Assembly: GCA_027579435.1 (NCBI GenBank)
Contig: JANBPK010000870.1
Coordinates: 1 to 64,000 of the forward strand
Length of the DNA: 64,000 nt
Direction: 5' to 3'
Origin: Candolleomyces eurysporus
Taxonomy: Eukaryota > Basidiomycota > Agaricomycetes > Agaricales > Psathyrellaceae
The first letter of the stretch is position 1. The number at the start of each line of letters is the position of its first letter. Of this stretch, positions 34,675 through 46,300 are shown in pieces. The position numbers were made by a program, and so were the translations under genes. Below the pieces are notes generated by a model. It had not been told where the DNA came from. It ran no database searches and worked only from the letters and a program-made list of their open reading frames with translations.

Positions 34675-35628
34675 ATGTCGAAGAACGTTGTCATCATTGG
34701 AGGGCACGGTAAGGTGAAGGAAGCACTCAGCTCACTCTCAATGATCAACTGACAAAACTTTTCCCACTAAATTCAGGTGGCCCTCCGACTGACTCGCCTC
34801 CTCTCATCTTCCCACAACCTAACTTCCGTCATCCGAAGCGACTCTGAAGACCAAATCAAAGACGTCGTCGAAGCAGGCTCAACACCCGTCGTCCTCTCAC
34901 TCGAGGACGCACCTCAATCANAATTTACAGACCTTTTCAACAAGACCAAGGCNGACGTTGTTTACTTCACCGCGGGGGCGGGATACAAGGCTAGTGAAGA
35001 GAGAACAAAGAAGGTTGAATACGAAGGNGTGCTCAAGGTTCTCGATGCAATCGAGAGCGTNGANTCGACCTTGAAGAAGCCTCGCTTCCTCATCATNTCC
35101 GCTGTGGATGTCCGAGACCCGAACAAAATCCCAGANCACTATGTAAGTCAGGATANACTGCTGCCTCCAAATTNATTCGGGAGACNANAGATCCTAATTC
35201 ATNTTCCTCTGGGTCTAGAACGAAGAAGACAAGCGGCTCTCTGAACGGATGCGCCAAATCATGCCTGCATATTTCCAATGGAGGTACGAAGCAGACAAGA
35301 ATCTTGTAGCTCGCACTGCNTTCAAGTGGACCATTCTTCGACCGGGGGGGCTTACTGACGAGCCGGGGGTTGGTAAAGCTTCGATAGGTAAAACTCACCT
35401 TACGGTNACGATATCGGTGAGTACNGNTTCAGTGGAGAANAATCACACTCCGNCGTCTTGCTGATCGCATCCTACTGATAGAGGGACGACTTTGCTTCGA
35501 TTCTCGCAANCCTCCTGGACAGGGAAGACGCATCCGGTCTCGCGATAGATACTGTCGGGGGAAGTACTCCAATCACTGAAGGATTGGACGCGTTCATCGC
35601 TCGAGGGGAAACGGATTGGATTGGCTGA
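34675..35628 (+). CDS. NAD(P)-binding Rossmann protein (atypical SDR / NmrA-like, YMR090W-type)
   Basis: The first exon encodes MSKNVVIIGGHGK, a glycine-rich dinucleotide-binding loop. After a 64-bp intron (donor GTGAAG, acceptor TTCAG at 34776) it continues VALRLTRLLSSSHNLTSVIR, then DVVYFTAGAGYKASEERT and LKKPRFLI followed by a S-A-x-D-V-R-D segment. A second intron (about 35140-35219) is followed by MRQIMPAYFQWRYEADKNLV and FKWTILRPGGLTDEPGVG. The last exon ends ARGETDWIG at TGA 35626-35628. The order matches the small atypical SDR proteins related to yeast YMR090W, which bind NAD(P)(H) and act in the cytosol on unknown substrates. The usual YxxxK catalytic pair of classical SDRs is not expected in this group. 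Several Ns affect codons near 34921-35450. Confidence 0.8.
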
Positions 35629-35973
35629 CAGCGACGCAGTGGATGTGAACAGCAAAGAGGTCAGATCACTCATAGGTACATACAGTNGATAAGTGGTACA
35701 AAACAAATTCGGAGAGCGTATGGCGAGGATAACGTCTCTGTAAGAAGTAAAACACCAAAAGTAAGGTGATGTGATGGTACACAATCAAAGATAAANGNAA
35801 CAAGCACGCCCCTAGAAAAAGATCAAAGCAAAACATAACAGCAACACACNGCACAGTAGTCTTCAGTCCAANCGAGAAGATCAGAAAGCCAATTGGTTCT
35901 GNTCTACATTAACCCAGCTAGACCTCTTCTCCCTACAATCCATCAACAGACGATGAGTCAGCTAAACATAGAA
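35629..35973. other. Convergent 3' spacer
   Basis: AT-rich spacer between two genes that end towards each other. It probably holds both 3' UTRs. The AMS1-type gene might gain a last exon here through an intron from about 36035 to 35925. Confidence 0.5.
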
Positions 35974-38900
35974 TCAGTATGAAACGAACGGGACTGACAC
36001 TTTTTTATGGGAAGGGGGTGGGGCGGGCGTACCAAGAACGAGCTTAATCGTCTTGACCTCAAATCCACGGAAATCGAGCTTCACAACAGCTCCCCCACCC
36101 TGCTCCTCCGTAAGCTGGAGCAACTCCAACGTGTTAGTATGATCTTCAAGCAGATTCGTTGCGTAGGCTTTGGCAACGGGGATATGACGGTTGACTTTCA
36201 AGTTCACACAACCATGGCCACCATAAGCTTCGAATAATCTTAGAATGATAGATTCGCCAGAAGCATCGTCAACGTTGACAGGAGCGTCAAACGAGTCGTA
36301 TTCTCCTCGCTTGACGGTCTCCAGGAAAACGTTACGCGAGCCTTCCAGAGAGAACGGAGGCCTGTGAACGGAAAGGACATCCTCAGTTCCAGGAGTCAAG
36401 CAGCGAACTGAAATGTTTGTTAGCANGACCAAAGCAAATGAAGAGTTAAAACTGGGAACATACCCCTCAGAGGAGAGTTGTATAGGTAGCCGGCTACCGG
36501 CACGTCGGACTCGAGGAAGTGGCCTTCATGAGGATAAACTGCCCACGAGAACCGATGTTCACCTATGTAATGGTTGNNTCAGAATGAGAATGNGTCATCG
36601 TGACCNAGCANAAANTAACCTTGATCCTGCTCCGCATCAGGAGCCGTCGCCGAACGAAGGAGAGAGATCCTCAAAATATTTCCAAGGCAGGAGAAGCCAT
36701 ACTTGGATTCGGAGAGGATGGCCACACCATAGCCAAATTCACTGAGATCAGCGTACTAGAAAACGAGCGTTCCTGTCAATCAAGTGCACGGACAACACGA
36801 TCTTGGACAGCGTACTTTGTGTCCGCAAACCTCGAACTTAGCCATGTCCCACGTAGTGTTCTTGTGAGTGGGTCGCTGGAGGTGTCCGAACTGNGTCTCG
36901 TACGTAGCATTCGGGCTATGAATATTCAGTGGAAGTTCAACTGGACGAAGGGTCAGCCATCGACNCAGACAGCGTTTGGGTGTGCACATACACTTCAAGA
37001 ACTCGTGTCGTTGATGCCAATCCACAATCGCCTCGAAGTTGAAGAACGAACGCGAGCCATCCTTGACCGTAGCTGCAAGTCGAGGTCNCTGTNAGATNAG
37101 GGGTTCGATGCGACNAGCGGGATCCTACCTGAAGTAGCCGAAAGCGAGATCTGGNATAAATCAATTCGTCAGTCAGCGGACGGGGCAGGAACAGATAAAG
37201 AACNTACAGTGACGACGATGGTGCTCTGNCCATACTTGACCTCAGCTCTCACAGCACCATACAATGGACCTTGAGCAACAACGGAAATGTTCGAGAACTT
37301 GAGAGGCTCNGAAACCTCCAAATGATGGACCTCAACGTCTATAGTAGATGGCAAGAGTTAGANCTACACCNAAANACACATAGAAACAGGTGTACGTACC
37401 CCACGCATCCCANTAATTCGGCCTATCCTGGAAGATNACAAGACCACCAGTGTGNCCCGAAGCAATCAACTCGCGGCTGGAGGTGCAGAAAGGCCATGCA
37501 TGAGCAGCAGCACTACGAAAGGGNGACAAGGAGAANGACTCACTCAGTCTTGACATCCATNAGACTGGTGATTCTTCCTTCAGAGATGGTCANTTGAACG
37601 CTCGAGTTCCTGAGGACAAAGTGGTCCGATCCATTGGTGTAGACTATCACCGACTGTCAATTCAANTTGCTTGAAAACAGAGCAATGCGCTCACCAGACA
37701 CGGGCATAAGCTTGGAGCGCAGCGCATTCGAAGGCTTGGTCAATTCTCCGTAGTTGCCGCCTTCAGGACAATGCATGAGAGCATAGCCTTCCCTCCCATC
37801 ATCAGACGCTTGAAGCACCTTAGCTTTGACGGCAGGGCCCGCCTTAGACAGAGGAATGTTCACAACGTCCAAGCGCGGGAAGAAAGTGGTGTTGAATGCG
37901 ACAACCTTGGTCGTGCCGGCGAGAGCCTTGCTGCGGGTGTTGGGCGTGAGAGGCATGGAGTTAGGGAACAGGACAGAGAGAGCCTCTTCCAAAAGGGCTT
38001 CTCCATCTCGCTTGACTTCAGCGTAAAGCTTTTCAGCATCTTCGTAAACCATTCCACTGATCGAAGTGAGTGAAGGGCAGAGAGATCAAGTGCAGAAGAA
38101 CATACATGGATGACCCAGGCAAAACATCGTGGACTGGAAGGATGTAACGTCAGCGAGTCGCAGAATGATAATAAGTGAGAGAGACTAACATTGGTTCAGC
38201 AAGACCTTCTCCCAACAGTTGTCGACATCTAACTTGGGATAGACGTAATCTTGGCATTGATGCTTGTGGAGGGAGGCAAATGTGGCCAGGAGCTGAAAAG
38301 ACACATTCAGCGGTTGCTCTCGCAAACCGAGACCCGAGGGCATACTTACCTCAACGTCGCGCAGAAGAATCTCTGAGTGCCTGTTGCCTTTCTTGATCGA
38401 GCCATGGGAAGTATAAGTTCCACGATGGAACTAATGTTGAACTTAGCATTGGCTCAGAGTACGGGAGAGGGTGAGACAAACCTCCAAGTAAAGCTCGCCA
38501 TGCCAATTGGGCAGCTTCTTCCCTTCATTACTTGTTTTCTCAAGGTCTTCGAAGAAGTCGTCGACCGAATGGCCCATGTCGACAGAAGGAAGTTCGCGAT
38601 GGGTATTCGTCACGGCACGAATGCGGCGCAGCTGGGTACCAGAGCACGATAAATTCATGAGAGGCATGGAAGGCAGCAATTCTACTCACGTTCTCCAGCA
38701 TTTTGTTAAGGGGTCCTCCGCCACCATCACCGTTTCCGAAGACGAGCAAGGCAGTATCAGAGGATTCCAAGTTCTAGGAAAGTTGAAATTAACATAAACG
38801 CCAGGAGAGCGTGGGTCCGTGTCGCTTACTTTGTGATTCGAGAGGCCCTTCTTGACATCGCCCACCGTGGCTTGCGCGGTATAGGTTTCGACTGTCCATC

Positions 38901-41040
38901 GAATCCTGTAAGCGTGTGTAAAATTTCTGGTCCAATATAAACAACAGACCTGGAGTCATGTGGCAGAGCACCTGAGTGCCGTCAATGCCAACCCAATTGA
39001 AGGAAGAGTGAGGGAAGGTGTTACTAAAGAGGCGTCAGATTCGAAGCGAAGAGAAAGCAATAAAACTACACACATGTTGTTCCATGACAACTTTTGTGTA
39101 AAGAAGTATTTCATTCCTGTCGACGAATCAGCACCAAAAGTCTGGATGTCAGAAGTACAACGCACCAGCACCACGGATGAGTTGAGGATACGCTCCCGTC
39201 AGACCAAACGAGTCTGGGAGCCACGCGGTATCGCATCGCTTTCCAAATCTTGTTTCGAAGAACCTCTGGCCAAAGACGAATTGTCGGACCAGTGCTTCGC
39301 CAGAGGGCATGTTGGAATCGTTTTCAACCCAAGAACCGCCGACTGGATGGAATTTGCCTTCCAAAACCTTCTCCTTCACGCGTTCGAATAACGGAGGGTA
39401 GAGTTGTTCCAACCATTTGTACTGTTGGGCAGAGCTGCACGAGAATCGATGCTCAGGGTAACGTTCCATGAGGTCAACTTGAGTTGACCAAGATCGGGCA
39501 ACCTTTTGCTGAGTAACTCGGTAAGGCCATAACCAAGCAGAGTCAATGTGGCAACTATATGAAGTGAGAACNCGANCAGGGTAGCTTTGGAGAAGGAACT
39601 TACTGTCCAATACCCCAGATAGTCGGACGTTCNGGGCCATCCTTGTAGATGTCAGCACCTTTTTCTTCCCATCCCTCTCCAAACACTTCTTCAGCGAGCT
39701 TTCTCGCCTTTTTAACGCCCTGGGTGTCACCCTTGCCAAACACATTCATGATCTCATTNGCAGCGACTAGCGCCTTGTTTTGGAGCCTNGAAGTATATTA
39801 GTGTNAGGATANGCGGACACCATTTCGCAACTACTCACACAGTGTTNCCGGGAACGTTGTCAATAAGTTGCTTGAGTGCCTCAAAGTCCCAAAGGAGTCT
39901 CCAAGCCTCCTGGTTCGGGACCACGAGGTCAGCTGAAGCAAGGCTGAAGTACCGGTTCATGTCTGGCGGCGCAATTGTATCCCCATTCCAGGGAACACCG
40001 AACATTCCGTTGCAACTCGATTCAACAACNAATTCATACACTCCTTCCTCGCGTGCGTCGTGAGGGATAATGTGTTCAACACGTCTGTCGCCGCCATAGC
40101 CGCCAGTGATGCCTTGCAATGGAAGTCCGTCCACGGTGTATATCATGGCCTCACATCCTGGATCGAATTCAACTGAACTCCGGTAAGCGCCAATAAGGTG
40201 CTTTTAACGCAANNGCACTCACATTGAATTCGTTCGTACTTTTTCCAATCTTCCGGAATATAGACAGTGACTTTCCACCAATGGTTCGTCTACATTTTCA
40301 GATCAACACGCGGTGAGACTGTACGCGTANGTCTTACGTACCCCTGAAAANAATGTGAGCCCAGCTCNCCCGAGACACTGAAATTCGACTCACAAGATGG
40401 TCCAAAGGAGTCCCCCTGGCATCTTCGTCGTCAACAAGTATCCTCTCCATACAAGAATGATGACCCACCTTCTTCGCCGTTCGAAACTTTTGTTGCATAG
40501 CTTCCTCGAAAGTGGGTTTTGAGAGTCCTGGTGCACTCCATCTGTCCCCAATTGAGCAAATTGATCTAATCTGACCCCGATACACTTACACCTTCAGTTT
40601 AACATATTCAGGACCGTCTTCGCGATGAGTGAACAAGATTGAGGAGAGGTTGACGTCCGAGTAGTGACCACCTTGAAACGTTCCCAAACGACCTTGTGTG
40701 AGATGCTTGACCCATTTTGCGCCTGGGGTATGGTTGAGCTCTGGATAAGATCCTCCGCTGTTGCCAGCGTGGTGAAGGCAAGACATGGTGGTGGTCGATG
40801 AGCAAGAGTAGTTGACCGTCGTTTCCGTTCGTTCATGACGGCTCTTTAGCTTCCGTGGGAACCGTAGGTACAACTTGAATCTCCGACCAGTGGGCGCCAA
40901 CTCTGGTACCGAGCGCCTAGCAAAATCTTAGTCACACCCTGTAGCTGCGCGAGTTCGCTATATTTTTGTCCTCTGTCGCTACATAGCTTCNGAGACACGT
41001 CCCTAAGGAGGAAGCCTTTCAAACTTGAAGTTGAGCTCAT
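35974..41040 (-). CDS. AMS1: GH38 alpha-mannosidase, AMS1 type
   Basis: A large intron-rich gene starting at ATG 41040. The family order is visible from N to C. An N-terminal [19 protein letters not shown] (about 40660) is followed by the exon at 40146-39835 with [37 protein letters not shown] and [13 protein letters not shown]. Next come the GH38 signature [16 protein letters not shown] (about 39550), [20 protein letters not shown], and [20 protein letters not shown] with the likely nucleophile Asp. The C-terminal beta domains include [13 protein letters not shown] (38052), [15 protein letters not shown] and [20 protein letters not shown] near the end. AMS1 enzymes release mannose from free oligosaccharides and reach the vacuole by a direct cytosol route; no signal peptide is seen here, as expected. 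Ns in 36550-37600 obscure some exons. The end at 35974 assumes no final intron. Confidence 0.88.
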
Positions 41041-44000
41041 TTACTTGTCGATGGAAACCTGCTCGCCATTCCATTCGCATTCTCATTCCACCTCCAAGCC
41101 AACCCCTCCTGATCTCGGGTAGGGGGAAACAGTGTTAGCATGCGTGAGGACTATCTCAAATANTCTATGATTCGGCCTTTAGTNGCAAAGGAATGCTGGT
41201 CTGATAACAGATGTGATTTGAGGGGGGAGGCATTGGACATACAACCCGAACCAATTGCTCTTCAGCTGGAAGCTCGTCTCCAACGCACACTGCAATTTTT
41301 AAGTAAATCAAAGCATTTCTTTCTTNTCCGNCCAGGCCTGCCAAAAAATTATTGACTCTTCGTGGCCTGGAGCTCATCGTTTCTTATAAGCGATGAGGGT
41401 AGAGAGCAAAAATTTCGCGCCTTCTACTGGTGGACGGGTACTGTTATCATAAGGCGGCATGTTCCANATATGGAAGCCGTAGCACCTCCTTCAGTACATG
41501 TCTCGGTGTCACCACCAACACCAACACTCTTCGTGGAGACGAAGACGAAAGGGGAAAGCGCGACCTAGAGTTCAAAACCCTGCCTTTCGAAAGTTCCACG
41601 ACATGAGGCACCAAAGCGTCCCTGGTTATGTATATTTCGTTCCGTTTAGCCTTGCGGGATAAATACAGGGAGGACATTCAGCGCAGGTTCCAGAATTTGG
41701 ACATCGCCTTATTACTTTTCGAAAATCACCCAGAAACTGGGAGAGTTTTCAGGGAACGTGTTCCCTTGAAANTTTTTTTTTTNAGCTAGGTGTNCGAGGC
41801 GACCTCTTTCCCTCTTTCTCTCACCGTAGCGCAGAACAAATCCNTTTNAGACNGACCATTCCACCGATTTGGACCGATGGATGATAANTTGTTGACTCCT
41901 TCTCACTCCGGTCTAGAAGACCTATCGCAAGGAGTTGCTGGCGTAAGTATTCCCGAGAGAGAAAGGGGGGTGGCGCTTCGGGAGAGATGGAACAAGGGTC
42001 CTTCTCCGNAAAAAGCAATTCTGGGCTCGAGGGAGAACATGCGTTGGGCTGGCTGGAACTTTACGTTTCACAGTCAAGCGATATCTCAGCGGCCCTGAGA
42101 GAGTCATTTACGGAATGTGAAGAGGCTGCTCGTTATTTCACGGTAACCTTGNATAAAGCTTCCTTGCGATATTCAACGCATACGCGTNCGAATGAATAGC
42201 TACTGGAAGGCCTGGAGGGGGCAAAGCACAAAGCTATATGTTTTTCCCTGCATTTTGAGTTGAGTATCAACTTGAGGTGCCAACTCTAGCAAGAACCGAA
42301 GTTGCCGCGATTCCCGGTCCCCGAGCCAAAATTTACCTGCCTCACCTCAACGTGCTTTAACCCGATTCTCAGATGGAGTGGCGTGCTAAAGATAAAGATG
42401 TGAATGGAAGCAAGGTGACTCCAAGGGGAATGTGACAACGTGAAAGGGGTCTGTCGCAGTAAACAGACTCTCGGTGATACTTGCAAGAATAACCTTACCA
42501 GCCTCGAGCGCTAGCAGCTAACGCAGTCACTTGCAGGCCAGCGGTTGAGCGCCCTCCCGGTATCTCAATATCATCCCGTACCTACGATAAGCGCGGAGGG
42601 GCCTTCGCCTCGTGCCGACACTTATGTCCATTATGCATGCTGTACGTCGCACCTCCACATCTAAACACCACATCCAGAAAAATAAGCAAGAGGTGGATAC
42701 ACCCCTCCCGAGAACTCCACCCTTGTTCTATATACTTCACGTAACTAAGCAGGAACCCTGCGACTCCTGTTGGAAGTGAGACCAGAAGAAGTAAGTGCTC
42801 TGAAGCTCAGAATTCATGAATCTGTCGTGTTCTCTTCATATTGAATTCATACACTGCGGAAATGATTTCATATACCCTTCTTTGACAAAGAACCTTAGCC
42901 GAATGCTTCGTGCTCAGCGAATATGAGCTGTGGGCGCGACTAGGTGGAAGGCGCAGACCGAAAGAAACGCCTTTATACCCTTTCTGAGTCCTGCGCAGGG
43001 TCGCAGTAAACAGCCTATTAAACACGCGAGTCAGAAGACGGTAATCGACTAACCGTAGACTGCGAAAAAAACATGCAGTATCTGCGATCAGAGGGTGGGT
43101 CGTCGTGATATTGCCCTCGTGTGTTTTGAATCACCAAAATGTCGGGTCGGTGGTGTCAACTGTTCATCTCATCAGTGAGTGCGGGGTCTGGGGAAGAGAT
43201 TGTCTCCAGCAACGGCAATCGCGTGACCAAACCATGTTTTTCATTCGGGAGCGTCGCCAAATTCTCGTTCTCCGCCGCAATTTTAAGGGATCCAGGGAGG
43301 CTGTCTTGGCGAGTGGAGAGAACCTGGAAAAAAGACCATGGGTCTGGATAAAGACTAAACGAGATACGAATAAGCCGCTCAATCCTACTTACAGTCAATT
43401 TATCATCCTCGTGTCTGAGGGATGACACCTCCCCATGCCCTCTACCCAAGCCGTAACTAAATGGACCACCAACGGCGGCGAGATAACCAGTGAGGGAGCG
43501 CTAATTTTCGAGGGACCGTCGGTACCTTTGCGATGAATGAAAAGGTTCCTGGGATATATATGTCGAAAGGTTACATGGAGGACGGCGCTGGGTATTGAAT
43601 TGCAAAAACACAGTTAGAGTTCTCTTGAACTATCCAGTAGTTGAGACCCAGTGGCGGCGAGCTAGATGTTTTGGTGGGAAGGATTAACTTATCTTGGAGG
43701 CTCTTCTCCTGTAAATAGACAGAAGACAAATGTGATATGACTTTGGAAGAACTTCTCGGTCCGGCCAATGAATTTGACATTCGACGTCCAAGATGCCAGA
43801 AGGCTTCGCCAACATCGCTGGCCATTGGCAGAACATGGGAGGCCGCGTATGACGCCAGAGCTCGTGTAGCCCAGCGTGCCACCACAACTTCGCATATCGA
43901 GAAACGAAAATCCCCACACATGGCCATCCTCCTGGCTAGCTTTTACCATCAACTTGCAACAATTGACAGCTATTGAAAACATGCTGTTAGCCACGTTCAA

Positions 44001-44400
44001 TCCAGAGAAACGTGGTCTCGCACCAATGTTTCTGATGCATCTTTTCCAAGAGATCCTGATTCGTAACCCTCATGATCAGCGACATGGTTCCAGCTTATCA
44101 GTCTGGCATCGGATCTAGGTGTGATAGAGGTCGATATCACCAGGAAGAATTCAAGGTTGGGACGCACCGAACAATTCAGAAAGTTACTTTCACTGAAAGA
44201 AACGGCCATGCAACCGTACGTACAGTTACCGCTCATAAATATGAAAGAGTTTGATTGAAACCAGAAGTTTCCATTTCACCTTCATAAGGTTCAGGGAGAG
44301 ATATGTTTTCCGCGTTTTGATCAATTAGATGCCGCCGGCTCCGCTCTACGGAGCTTGAAAACTTTACACTCAGCCTACCTCCATTGGCTGGTCCTTGAAT
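41041..44400. other. Gene-poor stretch, no gene supported
   Basis: The left edge holds the promoter of the AMS1-type gene. Around 43105-43449 all three plus frames and one minus frame are open for 60-100 codons. None reads like a known protein, so no gene is called. The frame at 43737-43976 (+, MTLEELLGPANEFDI) is equally unplaced. Confidence 0.4.
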
Positions 44401-46300
44401 GGACCGAGGTCTCAGTCTCCACAAACGAAGACCTCTCATTTCTTTGCTTCTTTTCTTTTTGACACTCGAAAGCCACCCACTCTCCAAACTCACCATGCGA
44501 CATTTTCATTTAAAACTCGGCCGAATCGCAGCCGGCTCTCTTGGACGACGGCTCTTCGCTAAAGCGACATTCCGATTTCTACTCGTGCATTGCTGTGGTG
44601 GACGAAGTTCTTCCAGGAATACTGCACGTACAAACACGATGCGGTTGACAAGTGCTCGTGTATATCTGAATATGCCACCGCCCTGGGTTCAATGAATTAT
44701 CGCAGCTACATCCGGACATCTTTGTTCTACGTCGACCTTTCTCAAACACTGTCAACTTTGTGTCGAGGTCTCATTTCCGAGTACACGACCCCCACCTACC
44801 CTGAATGCAAACACAAGCCCTTTCAAAGGACTATGAAAGACTCTAGAACGTCGAGCGTTCTCTTCCTTTCGACCCTTGCGACGTCATCTTCTCTAGTTCC
44901 TCAGTCGAGCTAGGCTCACTCGCGTTCCACTCTTGCCTTTTGCATTAACCGGAGACATGATGATCGACCAGCGCCATGGGCTTCAAGGGGCGAATATCTC
45001 CTTTTTTTCAACCTTCCGGACGCCCGAGACATCTTTGGCTTCATTGTACGCCGCCACTCAGTACAGTCATCCGGCTCGAATCGTGCATCTCGCTCACACG
45101 ACTGACAGATCACGTCGAGAGACCTACTATCCCTTCCGTGACACTGAAGTTTCCAGAAATAAAGAACCATTGGTCCTCGACGTCTTGTCAGAAAGATATT
45201 GCTGCTGGGACGCCTACAGGGCTCATCCTTCTTCAACAACCCTGGGGTTTCCACCATTCTGGCCGCCCCATTTTTTCAGAGGCCAGACCGTCCTCAAGCT
45301 TCTGTGACACATTTTTCAGGGTACGGGTCGGATGTCCGTCTCTTAATTTCACGCTCATAAGAGGTGAAAAGCGATTGGCTGGGCTTACCCTAAAAGTCCA
45401 GACTCGTTCAGNTTTTTTCGGCCAAGCTGATGGCATTATCACTCCGGGCATACATATTAATCGAAAATCTCGGAATTTCGTAAAGCTTGTTTCCTATCTA
45501 CCACTGGGCCTGCGATCGGGACAACCTGCTCCTCGCAAAGTCTCTGACTCGATAAGCACCTTAGCATTCATCTTTCACGCAGCCGCAGCGCGTACCCAAC
45601 TAATGGAGCCTCCTCTAGCTCATCTGCTGGGTCAGCCTGTTTAAAGAGATATTCATTCGTCAGCATCATAATCAAAGTCACTCTTCATCAGCCTCGTTGC
45701 AGCATCTACACGAGGCGGAGCTGATCACCAATGGTCCTTCCGAGCAGCTGTTCTCTTACCTTCCTGACCACCTTACGTCCGACCAGCCAGCAGGAGTTCA
45801 ACCGATCGAAGGAAGGAGACACGGTTAAATTAGTGGAACTCAGCTCTCGGTCCTGTCTACGAATAGAACGACTGGGCGTTGCATTCGATTGGGCGGTCAC
45901 TCGGCCTTCTTGGACTCCCGGAGAGGATATTCTGAACTCGTCGTCTTTGGAGTACTTCTACTGTCAAACGCCAGCGCTTCTGCGTGCTGGACACCACCCT
46001 ACACGTTTTTCTGGTGCCCTGAAGGGAAGGATCAGACCGATGTTGTCAAGCGTCGGTACGCTTGTGCCGTATCAGAGTTGGTGCACCACGCAATCGTGCG
46101 TCTGTGGTGTTCAGCCATGGAGCCTTGCCGCTCTTTCCCTTTCGGGTCGCTTCTTCGAGTATCGGAAGGTTTCAAGGGACGGTGCCCTCCGACGTCTCGC
46201 ACTTGGACTCTGGCGACACCATCAACCATCTGCACACTGTAAGTCCTAGCTTCCGCTGAGTCGATTGACACGCTCACCATTTCTGCACCCTCGAAAATTT
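44401..46300. other. Gene-poor stretch with unplaced open frames
   Basis: Two longer plus-strand frames (44976-45644 and 45731-46249) and several shorter ones overlap in different frames. Their composition (many Ser, Pro, Cys and Trp, no domain pattern) does not support real proteins. They could be exons of an unrecognised gene or untranslated leader DNA of the GATA-factor gene downstream. Confidence 0.35.

Noticed and set aside
44976..45644. 222-codon plus-strand gene
   Set aside because: No domain, overlapping frames equally open, and composition unlike neighbouring proteins.
45731..46249. 172-codon plus-strand gene
   Set aside because: No recognisable family, and frames on both strands are open; probably chance.
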